DNA of 64,000 nucleotides from Rhodophyticola porphyridii. GTDB taxonomy: Bacteria; Pseudomonadota; Alphaproteobacteria; Rhodobacterales; Rhodobacteraceae. Under the pieces are notes generated by a model. The model made no database searches and had not been told where the DNA came from. It was given only the letters and a program-made list of their open reading frames with translations. Shown here piece after piece: positions 8,896 through 19,528 of the stretch. Where the stretch lies: contig NZ_RCNT01000003.1 of NCBI RefSeq assembly GCF_003688285.1, positions 131,501 through 195,500 on the forward strand, in the 5' to 3' direction. Position 1 is the stretch's first letter; each line of letters starts with the position of its first letter. Position numbers and translations under genes: made by a program.

Positions 8896-9401
8896 CACCT
8901 GCCGATCTGGTTCTGACCCCGCGCGGGCTGCGCTTCATGGGTCGGGTGTTTCCCTGTACGATCGGTCGTGGTGGCCTGAGTACACGCAAACGCGAAGGCG
9001 ATGGCGCGACACCGGTGGGCATCCATCGAATCATCGGCTGCCTTTATCGTCCGGATCGTCTTGCAATCCCCTGCGACTGGGCCGTGCCCCTGGGACCCCG
9101 AGATCTTTGGTCCGACGATCCGGAGGACGAGGATTACAATCTGATGGTCCGCGCGCCTTATTCGGCCAGCCACGAACGGCTTTGCCGGGCCGATCCGCTT
9201 TACGATCTGATCCTGCTCACGGACTGGAACTGGCCCCGCGCGGTGCGGGGGCACGGTTCAGCGATATTCCTGCATCAATGGCGGCGGCCCGCATACCCGA
9301 CAGAGGGGTGCATCGCCTTTGATCGCGGCGATCTGCACTGGATTGCATCACGCATCACGTACCGCAGCCGTGTCATCGTGCCGCCCCTCGCCAGCCGGTA
9401 A
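8892..9401 (+). CDS. L,D-transpeptidase-like (YkuD fold) protein
   Basis: A 169-residue protein with the ErfK/YkuD pattern: [17 protein letters not shown] contains the conserved His and the catalytic Cys of the L,D-transpeptidase site, and [10 protein letters not shown] is the usual early loop. No signal peptide or membrane helix is seen, unusual for an enzyme that cross-links peptidoglycan in the periplasm, so export or substrate is uncertain. The likely start is a TTG that overlaps the ribA stop (TTGA), implying coupled translation; an ATG at residue 16 is the alternative. Confidence 0.75.
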   Translation: MTPADLVLTPRGLRFMGRVFPCTIGRGGLSTRKREGDGATPVGIHRIIGCLYRPDRLAIPCDWAVPLGPRDLWSDDPEDEDYNLMVRAPYSASHERLCRADPLYDLILLTDWNWPRAVRGHGSAIFLHQWRRPAYPTEGCIAFDRGDLHWIASRITYRSRVIVPPLASR

Positions 9402-9525
9402 TGCCTTGTCAGCTTCGGTCCCGTGGACGACAAAACCTGTCGTCAGCTTGAACCAGACGCGGACGCGCGGCAGAGCCGCTGCATCTTGAGTGTGATTTTT
9501 GGCAAGTCCAGATCTTCGGCGCAGA

Positions 9526-10185
9526 TCAAGTCTGCGGGGCCGGCCGCTCTCCGAAGATCGCCGATCCGACGCGCACATAGGTCGCCCCGAAGGCGATTGC
9601 CTTTTCGAAATCCGCGCTCATCCCCATGCTGAGTTCGCGCAGATCGTTGCGAGCGGCCAGTTTGGCCAGAAGCGCGAAATGAAGGCTCGCCTCCTCCTCC
9701 ACGGGCGGAATACACATCAGCCCGGTTACCGGCAGATCCATCGCGCGCACCTCTGCGACGAAGGCGTCGGTTTCGGCGGGCAGGATCCCGGCTTTCTGCG
9801 GCTCCTCTCCGGTGTTCACCTGGATCAGCAATTCCGGGCAGGCGCCGCGTTCCTGCGCCAGATCGGCAAAGCGGCGGGCCAGCTTGATCCGGTCCAGCGT
9901 GTGGATCGCATCAAACATCTCGACCGCCTGGCGTGCCTTGTTGCTTTGCAATGGCCCGATCAGATGCAGCGAGATATCCTCGTAGCGCTCCTGAAAGGCG
10001 GGCCATCGTCCGGCGGCCTCCTGCACACGGTTCTCGCCGAAGAGTCGATGACCCTGATCGAGCACCGCCGCAACCCGGTCTTCAGGCTGAACCTTGGAGA
10101 CCGCAATCAGCTTGACCGACCCGGCCGGTCGATCCGCAGCGGCTTCTGCATTGGCTATGGAAGCCGTAATCTCGGATAACACCAT
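9526..10185 (-). CDS. YggS/PLPBP family PLP homeostasis protein
   Basis: A 219-residue single-domain PLP-binding protein with a type III alanine-racemase-like barrel. The PLP lysine is in KLIAVSKVQP; FGENRVQEA, HLIGPLQSNK and LSMGMSADFEKAI (phosphate-binding) are all present. Family members buffer free pyridoxal phosphate and affect amino-acid homeostasis. It is preceded by the terminator of the porin gene, so it has its own promoter in a very short space (about 17 bp between the hairpin and its ATG). Confidence 0.92.
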   Translation of the reverse strand: MVLSEITASIANAEAAADRPAGSVKLIAVSKVQPEDRVAAVLDQGHRLFGENRVQEAAGRWPAFQERYEDISLHLIGPLQSNKARQAVEMFDAIHTLDRIKLARRFADLAQERGACPELLIQVNTGEEPQKAGILPAETDAFVAEVRAMDLPVTGLMCIPPVEEEASLHFALLAKLAARNDLRELSMGMSADFEKAIAFGATYVRVGSAIFGERPAPQT

Positions 10186-10202
10186 CAGCCACCTCTGAAA
10201 CA

Positions 10203-10230
10203 GAAAAGAGCGGGCCCAAGGCCCGCTCTT
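10203..10230 (-). terminator. Rho-independent terminator of the porin gene
   Basis: AAGAGCGGGCC and GGCCCGCTCTT form a perfect 11-bp stem with a 3-nt loop, followed on the minus strand by TTCT. It lies 24 bp beyond the porin stop codon. Confidence 0.9.
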
Positions 10231-10254
10231 TCCTTACCAAATAATCCGCAAGGA

Positions 10255-11346
10255 TTAGAAGGACATCGACAGGCCGAACGACCAGGTCTGCCAATCTCCG
10301 TCAACTTGCGACGGAAGAGCCGCATTGGTGACAGCGTAATCGGTGTGACCGTAGCCAAGATGCATCGACAGACCACCGCCCATATCGTAAGCGGCTGCGA
10401 GACCATAACCGGTCAACTCGCCGTAGTTGTCGATCTCAAACTGACCCCAGTTTGCCGACACGGTGAATGCGTCGAAGGTGTATCCGACACCAACACCCAC
10501 ATGCGTGGTGTCGAAGTCAGAGAAGCCAACGGTCGTGCTTTCAACATCGAAGTCCGTGAAGGTCAAAGCAGCAGACAGGCCGTTGTCCAGAGTCACAGCG
10601 GCGCTGACGCCCAGAGCTTTTACTTCACCGATATACGTACCGAAGCCAACGGTAGTATCGGCAGCATTGCCGGTCGTGGTTTCTGCAACGATAATCTGCG
10701 ACACGTTGCCCACGTTCCAGAGATCACGCGGCGTTGCGACCTGATAGCCCAGACCGAAGTCGACGCTGCCGCCACCGAAATCCATGCCGTAGGTGAAACC
10801 AACGGCATAACCTTCGTCACGCACACCAGAGTCGTCCATCTCGACCGACACTGCGAAACCAAAGCTGTCGAAGCTGTAGTTGTAACGAAGGATCTGACCG
10901 TCATATGCACCGTCGAGGTACGAGCCGAGCGCGCCGACATGGCTGGTTTCATCGTCGTTGATCGAGCCGGCATTGCCAACCCATGCTTCGGTCATCGCCC
11001 AGTCAAGAGCGCCATCGGTGTCACCCATGGTCAGGGTGCCGAAGTTGCCCGACACGAAGATCGCAACACCGGCATCGTCGGTGTTAACGTTGGCCGCATT
11101 TTCGTCGAGATCGACAGCTGCGCCGAAAGTCAGGCCGTTGTCCGACTCGCCCGAAAGCGTGAACGTGACGTCGATATCCTGAACGAACTGGGTTTCCATA
11201 TTGGAAAGCACGGGGTCGCCGGTAGCGCCACTCAGCATATCGCCGCCCTGCAGACCCATCTGAGCCGTACCGGACAGGGTCACATCGGCGGCTGCGACGC
11301 CTGCCGTGGCAACCAGTGCCGTGGTAGCGAAGAGAACCTTTTTCAT
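10255..11346 (-). CDS. Outer-membrane porin (Rhodobacter type)
   Basis: A 363-residue porin precursor. A signal peptide (MKKVLFATTALVATAGVAAA, cleavage before ADV or DVT) is followed by alternating-hydrophobic beta strands rich in Asp and Gly, with the opening DVTLSGTAQMGL and a C-terminal SFGLSMSF ending in Phe, the signal for the BAM complex. It should form a trimeric general diffusion channel in the outer membrane. It is monocistronic with its own terminator, has a 216-bp upstream region shared with the divergent DUF3576 gene, and its base use suggests high expression. Confidence 0.92.
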   Translation of the reverse strand: MKKVLFATTALVATAGVAAADVTLSGTAQMGLQGGDMLSGATGDPVLSNMETQFVQDIDVTFTLSGESDNGLTFGAAVDLDENAANVNTDDAGVAIFVSGNFGTLTMGDTDGALDWAMTEAWVGNAGSINDDETSHVGALGSYLDGAYDGQILRYNYSFDSFGFAVSVEMDDSGVRDEGYAVGFTYGMDFGGGSVDFGLGYQVATPRDLWNVGNVSQIIVAETTTGNAADTTVGFGTYIGEVKALGVSAAVTLDNGLSAALTFTDFDVESTTVGFSDFDTTHVGVGVGYTFDAFTVSANWGQFEIDNYGELTGYGLAAAYDMGGGLSMHLGYGHTDYAVTNAALPSQVDGDWQTWSFGLSMSF

Positions 11347-11592
11347 GGTTTTTCCCTCGTATTCTTAAAGAAGGTGCACCTCAACACGGGGAATTCCGAA
11401 TTGAGTATGCCTCTCTCTCCCTCTTCGCCCCCTGAATTGCAAGAAAGGCCAAAGGCATGCCGCCATCTTGCACCGGTCTGGTGCAGACTTGCCACAGTCT
11501 CTCCCGCGCCCGGCGGGCCAAGACCCTTGCCGCGCAAAGAGGCCTAAGATACCAAGGCGCTGATGGTTCGAGCGAAGAAGGGGCAGCCCGGC

Positions 11593-12090
11593 ATGAAATT
11601 TTCCCGTGTTGCAAGAATTGGCGCCGTTATGTTGCTGATGACCGCAGTTGTCGCCTGCGGTCGTTCCGGCAACATATTCAACAATGAGATGAGTCCGGAA
11701 ACGCGGGCGCAGTTGGAAGATGCCGGCCTGTTGCCTGACTCGGATCGCCGCACCATCTTCGACCTTTTCGAAAACAGCGCCGACCCAAATGTCACCGTCG
11801 AGGTCAATCGCTATCTCTGGAACGCCTCCCTTGAGATCCTCGATTTCATGCCGATCGAAGCCGCCGATCCGTTTTCCGGCGTGATCGTCTTTGGCTACGG
11901 CACACCGCCGGGCTCCGGTCGCGCCTATCAGGCGACTGTCTATGTGCAGGATCCGGCGCTGGACGCGCGAAGCCTGAGGGTTGCGCTGCGGAGCCGGGGC
12001 GGCCCGGTCAGCCGCGAAACGGCGCGCCAGATCGAAGATGCGATCCTGACCCGCGCGCGCCAGCTACGGATTCGCGACGCGGACCTCTAG
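11593..12090 (+). CDS. DUF3576 lipoprotein
   Basis: A 165-residue precursor with a lipoprotein signal (hydrophobic core, then VVACG with the lipobox Cys at about residue 22). The rest matches the DUF3576 family of alphaproteobacteria: RYLWNASLEILDFMPIEAADPFSGVI, then FGYGTPPGSGRAYQATVYVQ. Function is unknown; its steady position next to leuS-lptE points to an envelope role. An upstream ATG (11563) would add ten residues ahead of the signal peptide and is less likely. A terminator follows. Confidence 0.82.
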   Translation: MKFSRVARIGAVMLLMTAVVACGRSGNIFNNEMSPETRAQLEDAGLLPDSDRRTIFDLFENSADPNVTVEVNRYLWNASLEILDFMPIEAADPFSGVIVFGYGTPPGSGRAYQATVYVQDPALDARSLRVALRSRGGPVSRETARQIEDAILTRARQLRIRDADL

Positions 12091-12120
12091 ACCCTGCGCT
12101 AAGCTCCGCCTAAACACACC

Positions 12121-12147
12121 GCCGGGCCGTCTTTGCCCGGCGTTTTT
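12121..12147 (+). terminator. Rho-independent terminator after the DUF3576 gene
   Basis: GCCGGGC and GCCCGGC pair over 7 bp with a 7-nt loop, followed by a run of five Ts. It separates the DUF3576 gene from leuS, whose start is about 25 bp beyond. Confidence 0.85.
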
Positions 12148-12172
12148 GCGTTTGACCCCTGAGGAATGACCG

Positions 12173-14752
12173 ATGTCCCGCTATCAACCGTCCAAGCTGG
12201 AACCGAAATGGCAGCAGGCCTGGGAAAAAGCCGGCACCTTCCGCGCCACGCGGGACGGCGACAAGCCGAAATACTACGTGCTGGAGATGTTCCCCTACCC
12301 CTCGGGCCGCATTCATATCGGGCATGTGCGCAACTACACGATGGGCGACGTGATCGCGCGCTACAAGCTGGCGACCGGCCATAACGTTCTGCACCCGATG
12401 GGTTGGGATGCCTTCGGTCTGGCCGCGGAAAACGCGGCGATGGACCGTGGCATTCACCCGGCTGACTGGACCTTCAAGAATATCGACGACATGCGCGCCC
12501 AGATGAAACCCTTGGGGTTCTCTCTGGATTGGAGCCGCGAGATCGCGACCTGTCATCCGCAATACTATCGCCATCAGCAGGCGATGTTCATCGACATGCT
12601 GGAAGCCGGGCTGATCGACCGGAAGAACGCCGTGGTGAACTGGGATCCGGTGGACATGACCGTGCTGGCCAATGAGCAGGTGATCGACGGCAAGGGCTGG
12701 CGCTCGGGCGCGGATGTTGAGCGGCGCGAACTGACACAGTGGTTCTTCAAGATCTCCGACATGGCCGAGGAGTTGTTGCAGGCGCTGGACGAACTCGACA
12801 ACTGGCCGGAGAAGGTCAAGCTGATGCAGGCCAACTGGATCGGCAAGTCCCGCGGGCTGCAATTCTCCTTCGGGATGACGGAGGGCGTGGGCGGTCATGA
12901 CCGCGTGGAGGTCTATACGACCCGCCCCGACACTCTGCTTGGCGCAAGCTTCATCGGCATCTCCCCGGATCATCCGCTGGCCCGGGAACTGGAAACCAGC
13001 CGCCCGGATGTTGCGGCCTTCTGCGCCGAGTGTCGCGCCACCGGCACATCCGAGGAAGCGCTTGAGAAGGCCGAGAAGAAAGGCTTCGACACCGGTCTGA
13101 CCTGCCGCCATCCGTTCGACACATCCTGGGAACTGCCGATCTATATCGCCAATTTCATCCTGATGGACTACGGCACCGGCGCGATCTTCGGCTGCCCGGC
13201 CCATGATCAGCGGGATCTGGATTTCGCGCGAAAATACGGACTTGAAGTGGCCTCCACCTTCGCGCCGGCGGGCGATCCGGCAGGGTTTACCCTGCCTGAG
13301 GATGGCGGTGACGCCTATGTTCCGCCGAAGACCGAAAAGGTTCTCTATATCAAGGGATTCGCCGGTGAAGAGTACCAGACGGGCGCCGAAGGCATCGACG
13401 CGGCGATCGCCTTTTGCGAGGAAAACGGCGTCGGTCAGGGTGTGACGAAGTTCCGTCTGCGCGACTGGGGCCTGTCGCGCCAGCGCTATTGGGGCTGCCC
13501 GATCCCGGTCGTGCATTGCGACGCCTGCGGCGTGGTTCCGGAGAAAAAGGAAAACCTGCCCATCGAGCTGCCGAAGGATGTCAGCTTCGACATCCCCGGA
13601 AACCCGCTGGACCGCCACCCCACATGGGCGTCAACGCCCTGCCCGTCCTGCGGCGTGCCCGCCAGGCGCGAAACGGACACGATGGACACCTTTGTCGATT
13701 CGTCGTGGTACTACGCCCGCTTCACCGCACCCCATGCAGAAACCCCGACCTCCGCCGAGGACGCGGCCTATTGGATGAATGTGGACCAGTATATCGGCGG
13801 GGTGGAGCATGCGATCCTGCATTTGCTTTATTCGCGCTTTTTCGCCCGCGCGATGCATATCACCGGCCATCTACCTGCCAGCGCCATCGAACCTTTCGAC
13901 GCGTTGTTCACGCAAGGCATGGTGACCCACGCGATCTACCGGACCGCACGGGACGAGGACGGACGGCCCGTCTACCACTACCCCGAAGAAGTGGAGCTTC
14001 GCGACGGTGCCGCGTTCCTGAAGGAGGATGGCCGCCCGGTCGAGGTCGTCCCGTCGGCCAAGATGTCGAAATCCAAGAACAACGTCGTCGACCCGGTGGC
14101 GATCATCGAGCAATACGGTGCCGACACCGCGCGCTGGTTCGTGCTGAGCGATTCGCCGCCCGAGCGCGATGTGGAATGGACAGCCGCAGGCGCCGAAGCC
14201 GCCTTCAAACATCTGGGCCGGGTCTGGGCGCTGTGTGACCGGATCGGCAGGATGGATCCCGATGCAGCAGGCGACGGCGATGACGACCTGCGCCGCGCGA
14301 TGCACCGTACCATCCACGATGTGACGATGGGCATCGAAAGCTTCGGCTTCAACGCCGCCATCGCCAAGCTTTATGCGTTCACCAATGTACTGACGAAATC
14401 TACTGCTGCCCATGCCACGCAGCGCGAGGCGATCATGGTGCTGGCGCAGCTCATGTCGCCGATGACCCCGCATCTGGCCGAGGATATCTGGGCCCATCAG
14501 GGTGGCGAGGGGCTCATCGCCAACGCCCCTTGGCCCGTCGCCGACGAGGCGCTGCTGGTCGATGACAGCGTGACGCTGCCGATCCAGATCAACGGCAAGC
14601 GCCGCTCAGAGATCACGGTCCCCAAGGATCTCGCAAAGGAAGAGGTTGAAAAGCTGGCGCTGGCGGACAACGCTGTGATCAAGGCCCTCGATGGCGGGGC
14701 GCCGAAAAAGCTGATCGTCGTTCCGGGCCGGATCATCAATGTCGTTATCTGA
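12173..14752 (+). CDS. leuS: Leucyl-tRNA synthetase
   Basis: An 859-residue class I synthetase that charges tRNA-Leu. The HIGH motif is at residues 48-51 and KMSKS at 630-634. Between them is the CP1 editing domain, with [12 protein letters not shown] and the GxPAHDxRD-type motif ([14 protein letters not shown]) that hydrolyses mischarged tRNA. The C-terminal part has the anticodon and C-terminal domains. Length is as expected. Its 3' end overlaps lptE by 14 bp. Confidence 0.97.
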   Translation: MSRYQPSKLEPKWQQAWEKAGTFRATRDGDKPKYYVLEMFPYPSGRIHIGHVRNYTMGDVIARYKLATGHNVLHPMGWDAFGLAAENAAMDRGIHPADWTFKNIDDMRAQMKPLGFSLDWSREIATCHPQYYRHQQAMFIDMLEAGLIDRKNAVVNWDPVDMTVLANEQVIDGKGWRSGADVERRELTQWFFKISDMAEELLQALDELDNWPEKVKLMQANWIGKSRGLQFSFGMTEGVGGHDRVEVYTTRPDTLLGASFIGISPDHPLARELETSRPDVAAFCAECRATGTSEEALEKAEKKGFDTGLTCRHPFDTSWELPIYIANFILMDYGTGAIFGCPAHDQRDLDFARKYGLEVASTFAPAGDPAGFTLPEDGGDAYVPPKTEKVLYIKGFAGEEYQTGAEGIDAAIAFCEENGVGQGVTKFRLRDWGLSRQRYWGCPIPVVHCDACGVVPEKKENLPIELPKDVSFDIPGNPLDRHPTWASTPCPSCGVPARRETDTMDTFVDSSWYYARFTAPHAETPTSAEDAAYWMNVDQYIGGVEHAILHLLYSRFFARAMHITGHLPASAIEPFDALFTQGMVTHAIYRTARDEDGRPVYHYPEEVELRDGAAFLKEDGRPVEVVPSAKMSKSKNNVVDPVAIIEQYGADTARWFVLSDSPPERDVEWTAAGAEAAFKHLGRVWALCDRIGRMDPDAAGDGDDDLRRAMHRTIHDVTMGIESFGFNAAIAKLYAFTNVLTKSTAAHATQREAIMVLAQLMSPMTPHLAEDIWAHQGGEGLIANAPWPVADEALLVDDSVTLPIQINGKRRSEITVPKDLAKEEVEKLALADNAVIKALDGGAPKKLIVVPGRIINVVI

Positions 14753-15230
14753 CCGCCGCACCGTTCTTGGGCTTCTGGCCGCCGCTCCGCTGGCGGCCTG
14801 CGGGTTTTCCCCTGTCTATGCGCCGGGCGGCGCGGGCGATGCGTTGCGCGGACAGATACTTGTGGAACCGCCGGAGACGCGAAACGAGTTCCTGCTGGTG
14901 ACGCGTCTGGAGGATCGCCTTGGCCGTGCCGGCAGCCCCCGTTATGCGTTGACGCTCGACACGGATGTGGAGGAGCGTGGCATCGCTGTGACCGGGTCGA
15001 ACGATATCACCCGGATCAATCTGACCGGCACAACCCGGTTCCGCGTGGTGGAGGCGGGAACGGATGTGCAGGTTCATGCGGGATCCGTGCGAACCTTCAC
15101 GGCCTATTCCACCACCGGCTCGACCATTGCCACAGCCGCCGCCGAACGCGACGCGCAGGAGCGCCTGATGACGGCGCTGGCCGATCAGATCGTCTCCAAT
15201 CTTCTGGCAAGCGCTGGCCGCTGGTCATGA
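14739..15230 (+). CDS. lptE: LPS-assembly lipoprotein LptE
   Basis: A 163-residue lipoprotein precursor with lipobox LAAC at about residues 18-21 and the family opening [10 protein letters not shown]. LptE plugs the LptD barrel and is needed to insert lipopolysaccharide in the outer leaflet. It starts inside the end of leuS and shares 4 bp with holA, the standard leuS-lptE-holA arrangement, so translation is coupled along the operon. Confidence 0.88.
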   Translation: MSLSDRRTVLGLLAAAPLAACGFSPVYAPGGAGDALRGQILVEPPETRNEFLLVTRLEDRLGRAGSPRYALTLDTDVEERGIAVTGSNDITRINLTGTTRFRVVEAGTDVQVHAGSVRTFTAYSTTGSTIATAAAERDAQERLMTALADQIVSNLLASAGRWS

Positions 15231-16261
15231 AACTGTCCCCGCGGGAGGCTTCGGGCTATTTCGCGCGGCCCAATCCCGATGCGACCGGATTGCTGATCTA
15301 TGGTGCCGATGCCATGCGCGTGGCACTCAAGCGCCAGCAGGTGCTGGAGGCGCTGCTTGGCCCCGAAGCCGAAGCGGAGATGCGCCTGAGCCGTATTCCC
15401 GCCTCCGATCTCCGGTCGGACCCCGCAGCATTGCTTGATGCGATCAAGGCGCAGGGCTTTTTCCCCGGACCGCGTGCGGCCTTTGTAGAGGATGCGGGCG
15501 ACGGGCTTGCGCCCACCATCAGGACCGCCCTGGAAGATTGGCAACCGGGTGATGCGCAGGTGATCGTCACGGCAAGGCAGCTTACGGCGCGATCCGCCTT
15601 GCGGAAGCTTTTCGAAGGGCACAAGACCGCCTATGCGGTGGGCATCTACGATGATCCGCCCACCCGGGCCGAGATCGAAGAAACACTCCACAAGGCCGGT
15701 ATCCTCAACATCTCCACCGAGGCCATGGCCGATCTGACCAGCCTCGCGCAATCGCTCGATCCCGGCGATTTCCGCCAGACGACCGAAAAACTGGCGCTCT
15801 ACAAATATGCCGATACCGGGCCGGTGACATCCGAAGATGTGGCCGCCTGCGCGCCCGCCACGATCGAGGCCGAACTGGACGATATCCTTCATGCCGCGGC
15901 GGAAGCGCAGGCCGGCGCCATCGGACCGCTGATCACCCGGCTCGGCGGACAGGGTGTGCAGCCGGTCGGTCTTTGCATAGCGGCCCTTCGCCATTTCCGG
16001 GTGTTGCACAGCGCGGCAAGCCATCCCAACGGCGCCTCTGCCGGCATCGCCTCCGCGCGGCCACCGATTTTCGGGCCCCGCCGAGAACGAATGACACGTC
16101 AGGCGAATACCTGGGGCATGCATAATCTGGAAACCGCGCTCTGCCTTCTGGTGGAGACCGATTTGACATTGCGCTCGAGCCAGCAGGCTCCGCAAATGGC
16201 CCTGATGGAGCGCGCATTGATCCGGCTGGCGATGATGCCACGCGTGCAACGGGGAGGATAG
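15227..16261 (+). CDS. holA: DNA polymerase III subunit delta
   Basis: A 344-residue clamp-loader delta subunit. It starts [22 protein letters not shown]-like (family start), has LIYGADAMRVALKRQQ where the vestigial nucleotide-binding region lies, and the C-terminal LCLLVETDLTLRSSQQ helix typical of the family. Delta opens the beta clamp. Its ATG overlaps the lptE stop, and a glutathione-transferase gene follows after 3 bp. Confidence 0.9.
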   Translation: MKLSPREASGYFARPNPDATGLLIYGADAMRVALKRQQVLEALLGPEAEAEMRLSRIPASDLRSDPAALLDAIKAQGFFPGPRAAFVEDAGDGLAPTIRTALEDWQPGDAQVIVTARQLTARSALRKLFEGHKTAYAVGIYDDPPTRAEIEETLHKAGILNISTEAMADLTSLAQSLDPGDFRQTTEKLALYKYADTGPVTSEDVAACAPATIEAELDDILHAAAEAQAGAIGPLITRLGGQGVQPVGLCIAALRHFRVLHSAASHPNGASAGIASARPPIFGPRRERMTRQANTWGMHNLETALCLLVETDLTLRSSQQAPQMALMERALIRLAMMPRVQRGG

Positions 16262-16264
16262 GCC

Positions 16265-16855
16265 ATGTATCAGGTGATCGGCGGGGTCAAAAGCCGCGCG
16301 CTGCGGGTTCTTTGGGCGCTGGAGGAGATGGCGCTCGATTACGAGCATGTGTCCGCGCCGCCCCGGTCCGACGCGGTGATCAGCTTCAATCCGGCGGGGA
16401 AAATCCCTGTTCTGGTTTCCGGAGGTGTGCCGATCACCGATTCTGTCGCGATCATGACCTATCTGGCGGACAAGCATGGCGCGCTGACCTTTCCAGCCGG
16501 CACCATTGAACGCGCGCGACAGGACAGCCTGACCCAGTTCATCGTCGACGAGTTCGACCAGTTGCTATGGACCGCCGCCCGGCATTCCTTCGTCTTGCCC
16601 GAGGACAAACGCGTGCCCGAGATCAAGGACAGCCTGAAATGGGAGTTCGAGCGGTCGCAGAAGGCCTTGATCCCGCGCATGGCCGAGGACGGGCCGTTCC
16701 TGATGGGCGACATCATGACGATTGCCGATATCCTGCTGGCCCATTGCGGCGGGTGGGCGGTGGCCGCGAAGTTTCCGATCGTGGAGCCGCAATTCCGTGA
16801 TTTCGTGACCATGATGCGGGAACGGCCCGCCTTTCACCGGGCAATGGCAGCCTGA
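16265..16855 (+). CDS. Glutathione S-transferase family protein
   Basis: A 196-residue GST-like protein with an N-terminal thioredoxin fold (VKSRALRVLWALEEM; NPAGKIPVLV with the cis-Pro; DSVAIMTYLADK, the glutathione gamma-Glu site) and an all-helical C-terminal domain including MTIADILLAHCGGWA. The catalytic Ser/Cys is likely the Ser of KSRALRV. It is the last gene of the leuS-lptE-holA-gst run. Substrate unknown. Confidence 0.85.
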   Translation: MYQVIGGVKSRALRVLWALEEMALDYEHVSAPPRSDAVISFNPAGKIPVLVSGGVPITDSVAIMTYLADKHGALTFPAGTIERARQDSLTQFIVDEFDQLLWTAARHSFVLPEDKRVPEIKDSLKWEFERSQKALIPRMAEDGPFLMGDIMTIADILLAHCGGWAVAAKFPIVEPQFRDFVTMMRERPAFHRAMAA

Positions 16856-16955
16856 GACCGCACCGGCTCCGCCACTGACCCCTGACCGGCGGACCGGTTC
16901 CTGCTGACCCCGGCAGGCAGCGCGGCGCGAGGCAGCGCCTCCGGCGGCCTTGTTT

Positions 16956-18137
16956 TCAACCCGCTGACGCTGCCCCCCTGTCCCAATTCGCGGCATGCTG
17001 CCCGGCCCACCTCCCCGTGGACAGGCATGCCGTTAGCAGGTAGCCGCCGGTCGGCGCCTCCCAATCCAGCATTTCGCCTGCACAGAACACGCCCGGCAGC
17101 GCCCGCAGCATCAGCGTTTCGTCCAGCGCCGACCGTGCGACACCGCCTGCCGTCGAGATCGCTTCGTTCGTCGGGCGCGGGCCCTGATGCGGGACCGGCA
17201 AGGCCTTGATCAGCGCCGCAAGCGCCACGCCATCGGGCAGTGGACGACCGAACTCCTGCAGAAGCGCGAGCCGCGTACCGGTCAGGCGCAGGGCCTTGCG
17301 CAGGAAATTGGCGAGGCTCTGCTTGCCTTTCGGGCGGGACAACCGCGCGGCGACCTCCTCCGTCGACAGATCCGGCACCAGATCAAGCGTCAGGGCCGCG
17401 CCCTGCCGCAGGGCGCGCGATACTGCGTAGATACCACCCCCTTCCAGGCCGCGCTCCGAAATCACGAACTCGCCGCGATGGAGCTGATCGCCCGCTTTCA
17501 GCGCCACGTTCTTCACCGGCATCCCGAAATGCGGGGCCATATGCGCGGACCAGTCCATATCAAAGCCCATATTGGCCGGTGCGAACGGCGCGATCTTCAC
17601 GCCTTTCCCGGCCAGCCACGGAGCCCATGCCCCATCGGAACCCAACCGCGCCCAGCTTGCCCCGCCAAGCGCCAGAACCGTCACCTTCGGATGCAGCACC
17701 TTCTGGCCTTCGGGCGTATCGAAGACGAACCCGGTCCCGCGCCATCCCTGCCAGTGCCAGCGGCGGCGCAGATCCACCTCCATCCGCTCCATCCAGGATC
17801 GCAGTAGCGGGGAGGCTTTCATGACGACGGGAAACACGCGGCCGGTGGAGCCGGTGAAAAGCTGCTGCCCGAGAGCGCTGGCCCAGCCCTGCACCTGCTT
17901 TGGCCCGAACACATCCAGCATCGGGGCCAGCCACGGCTCGGCCTCGTGATAGGCCGCCTTGAACCGAGGCAGCGGTTCCATCCTGGTGAGGTTCAGGCCC
18001 GATTTGCCCGCCATCAGGAATTTCCGCCCGGCCGAGGGCTTTCCTTCTGCGAGCAGCACCTGTCGTCCGGCCCGCGCCAGGGTTTCGGCCGCCATCAAGC
18101 CGGCCGGACCCGCGCCAATCACCAGAGCATCGGTCAT
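16956..18137 (-). CDS. TIGR03862-type FAD flavoprotein (HI0933/YhiN-like)
   Basis: A 393-residue NAD(P)/FAD-dependent flavoprotein. It begins with VIGAGPAGLMAAETLARAG, has SAGRKFLMAGKSGLNLT as the second conserved block, and ends with GVFCAGEMLDWEAPTGGYLL, the C-terminal FAD contact. Members of the HI0933-like group have no firm reaction. The start chosen (MTDALVIG) overlaps the mscS stop as ATGA; an upstream GTG-type extension of 11 residues exists but is not needed. Minus-strand pair with mscS. Confidence 0.82.
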   Translation of the reverse strand: MTDALVIGAGPAGLMAAETLARAGRQVLLAEGKPSAGRKFLMAGKSGLNLTRMEPLPRFKAAYHEAEPWLAPMLDVFGPKQVQGWASALGQQLFTGSTGRVFPVVMKASPLLRSWMERMEVDLRRRWHWQGWRGTGFVFDTPEGQKVLHPKVTVLALGGASWARLGSDGAWAPWLAGKGVKIAPFAPANMGFDMDWSAHMAPHFGMPVKNVALKAGDQLHRGEFVISERGLEGGGIYAVSRALRQGAALTLDLVPDLSTEEVAARLSRPKGKQSLANFLRKALRLTGTRLALLQEFGRPLPDGVALAALIKALPVPHQGPRPTNEAISTAGGVARSALDETLMLRALPGVFCAGEMLDWEAPTGGYLLTACLSTGRWAGQHAANWDRGAASAG

Positions 18138-19477
18138 GCCGGGGCCGCCGGCCCTTGTCCGGCTTTCCATTCCAGCACGCGGTGCGGATAGGGGATCTCG
18201 ATATCGTTGTCTTTCAGCGCGTTCCAGATCAGGAAGAGCACATCGGAGGTGTATTTGTTCTCGCCGTCATCCAGCCCGTTGACCCAGAACTCCACGCAGA
18301 ACTCCACGCCGCTCTCGCCAAAGGCGCGCAGTTCGCAATCGGGCGGGTAAGGCAGATCGAGCACGCCCGGATGGGTGGCCACCGCCGCCTCCACGATTGC
18401 GGGGACGCGGTTGATATCCGTGTCGTAGCTGACCGAAAACGGCGCCTCGTATCGGTTCGCACTGCCGCTGTCGGAATAGTTCACGACCCGGGTGGTGATG
18501 AAATCCTCGTTCGGGACCACGACCCAACGCCCATCGAAGGTTTCCAGCACCGCCGCGCGTGCGGTCATCTTGACGATCTTGCCCTGTTCGCCGCCATCCA
18601 GCTCCACGTAATCGCCGACGGTCGCCTGCCCCTCCAGCAAGAGGATCACGCCCGAAATGAAATTCGATGCGATCTTCTGCAGACCGAAGCCGAGACCCAC
18701 GCCAATCGCACCGCCAAGCACTGCCAGGGTGGTCAGATCGATCCCCATGATGCTCATCAGCAGCAGGAAGGCCGCACCGAAGACCAGTATCTCGACCGTC
18801 TTGATGGCAAGTTCCCGCGTGGCGGGGCGGATCTCCTCCTGCCGGGCAATGTAATCGGCGCTGTGCCGTGTGGACCAGCTGCCCAGCCAGAACAGCAGGC
18901 TGCCCGCGATAACGCCGCGGATCAGCGCGATCAGCGAGAAGGAGATATTGCCGAGCGAGACCTCCATTTCGGACAAGGCAAGCGTCACGTCATCCAGAAG
19001 ACCAAGTGCATAGAGCGCCGCAACCGGAATCAGCACATAGCGCCCGAGTGTTTTCAGGAACGGATCGGTGAGGATCTGGCGGACCAGAATGCGCGCGGCC
19101 AGAAACAGAAACACCCGTTTGCCAAAGGCGATCACGGCACCGCTGTCGAACAGGGAGACGACGATCGATTCTCCCACCGCCGTGAGCCCATAGGCCAGAA
19201 GCGGCAGCAGAAGCGGAACGAACCGGGCCAGAAACCGCCGCGTCTGCGACAGCAGCGTCTCACTGCTCTCGGCCGGGCTCAGCACCCTTTTCAGCGCGGG
19301 CGCCATGCGGCGGGTCAGCAGGAGGGCCAGCAGAAATGCAACAACAAGAAGCGCGAACTGCGACCAGGCCGCGGGGCTGGTCAGCCAGCCAAGCGCCAAT
19401 TCAAGGGTTTCCCGGGCGAACTCAAGCGCCTGTTCGACGATTTCCGGCTGGTTTTCCATGGCGATGTCTTGCCCCAC
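18134..19477 (-). CDS. MscS-family mechanosensitive channel
   Basis: A 447-residue membrane protein. The N-terminal half has several hydrophobic helices; the pore-lining region is near GGAIGVGLGFGLQKIASNFISG, the MscS TM3 signature. It is followed by the beta domain (GDYVELDGGEQGKIVKMTARA; VVVPNEDFITTRVVNYS) and a C-terminal alpha/beta domain. It would release solutes on osmotic downshock from the inner membrane. A second ATG six codons in (19459) is possible. It leads the pair with the flavoprotein gene. Confidence 0.9.
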   Translation of the reverse strand: MGQDIAMENQPEIVEQALEFARETLELALGWLTSPAAWSQFALLVVAFLLALLLTRRMAPALKRVLSPAESSETLLSQTRRFLARFVPLLLPLLAYGLTAVGESIVVSLFDSGAVIAFGKRVFLFLAARILVRQILTDPFLKTLGRYVLIPVAALYALGLLDDVTLALSEMEVSLGNISFSLIALIRGVIAGSLLFWLGSWSTRHSADYIARQEEIRPATRELAIKTVEILVFGAAFLLLMSIMGIDLTTLAVLGGAIGVGLGFGLQKIASNFISGVILLLEGQATVGDYVELDGGEQGKIVKMTARAAVLETFDGRWVVVPNEDFITTRVVNYSDSGSANRYEAPFSVSYDTDINRVPAIVEAAVATHPGVLDLPYPPDCELRAFGESGVEFCVEFWVNGLDDGENKYTSDVLFLIWNALKDNDIEIPYPHRVLEWKAGQGPAAPA

Positions 19478-19528
19478 GCATGTCTCAGACCATTCTAATG
19501 GCTGGCAATACCGCCAAGGACAAGCTGG

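Noticed and set aside
12110-13618. Long open frame on the minus strand opposite leuS
   Set aside because: Mirror of leuS codon pattern; no start context and no family motif.
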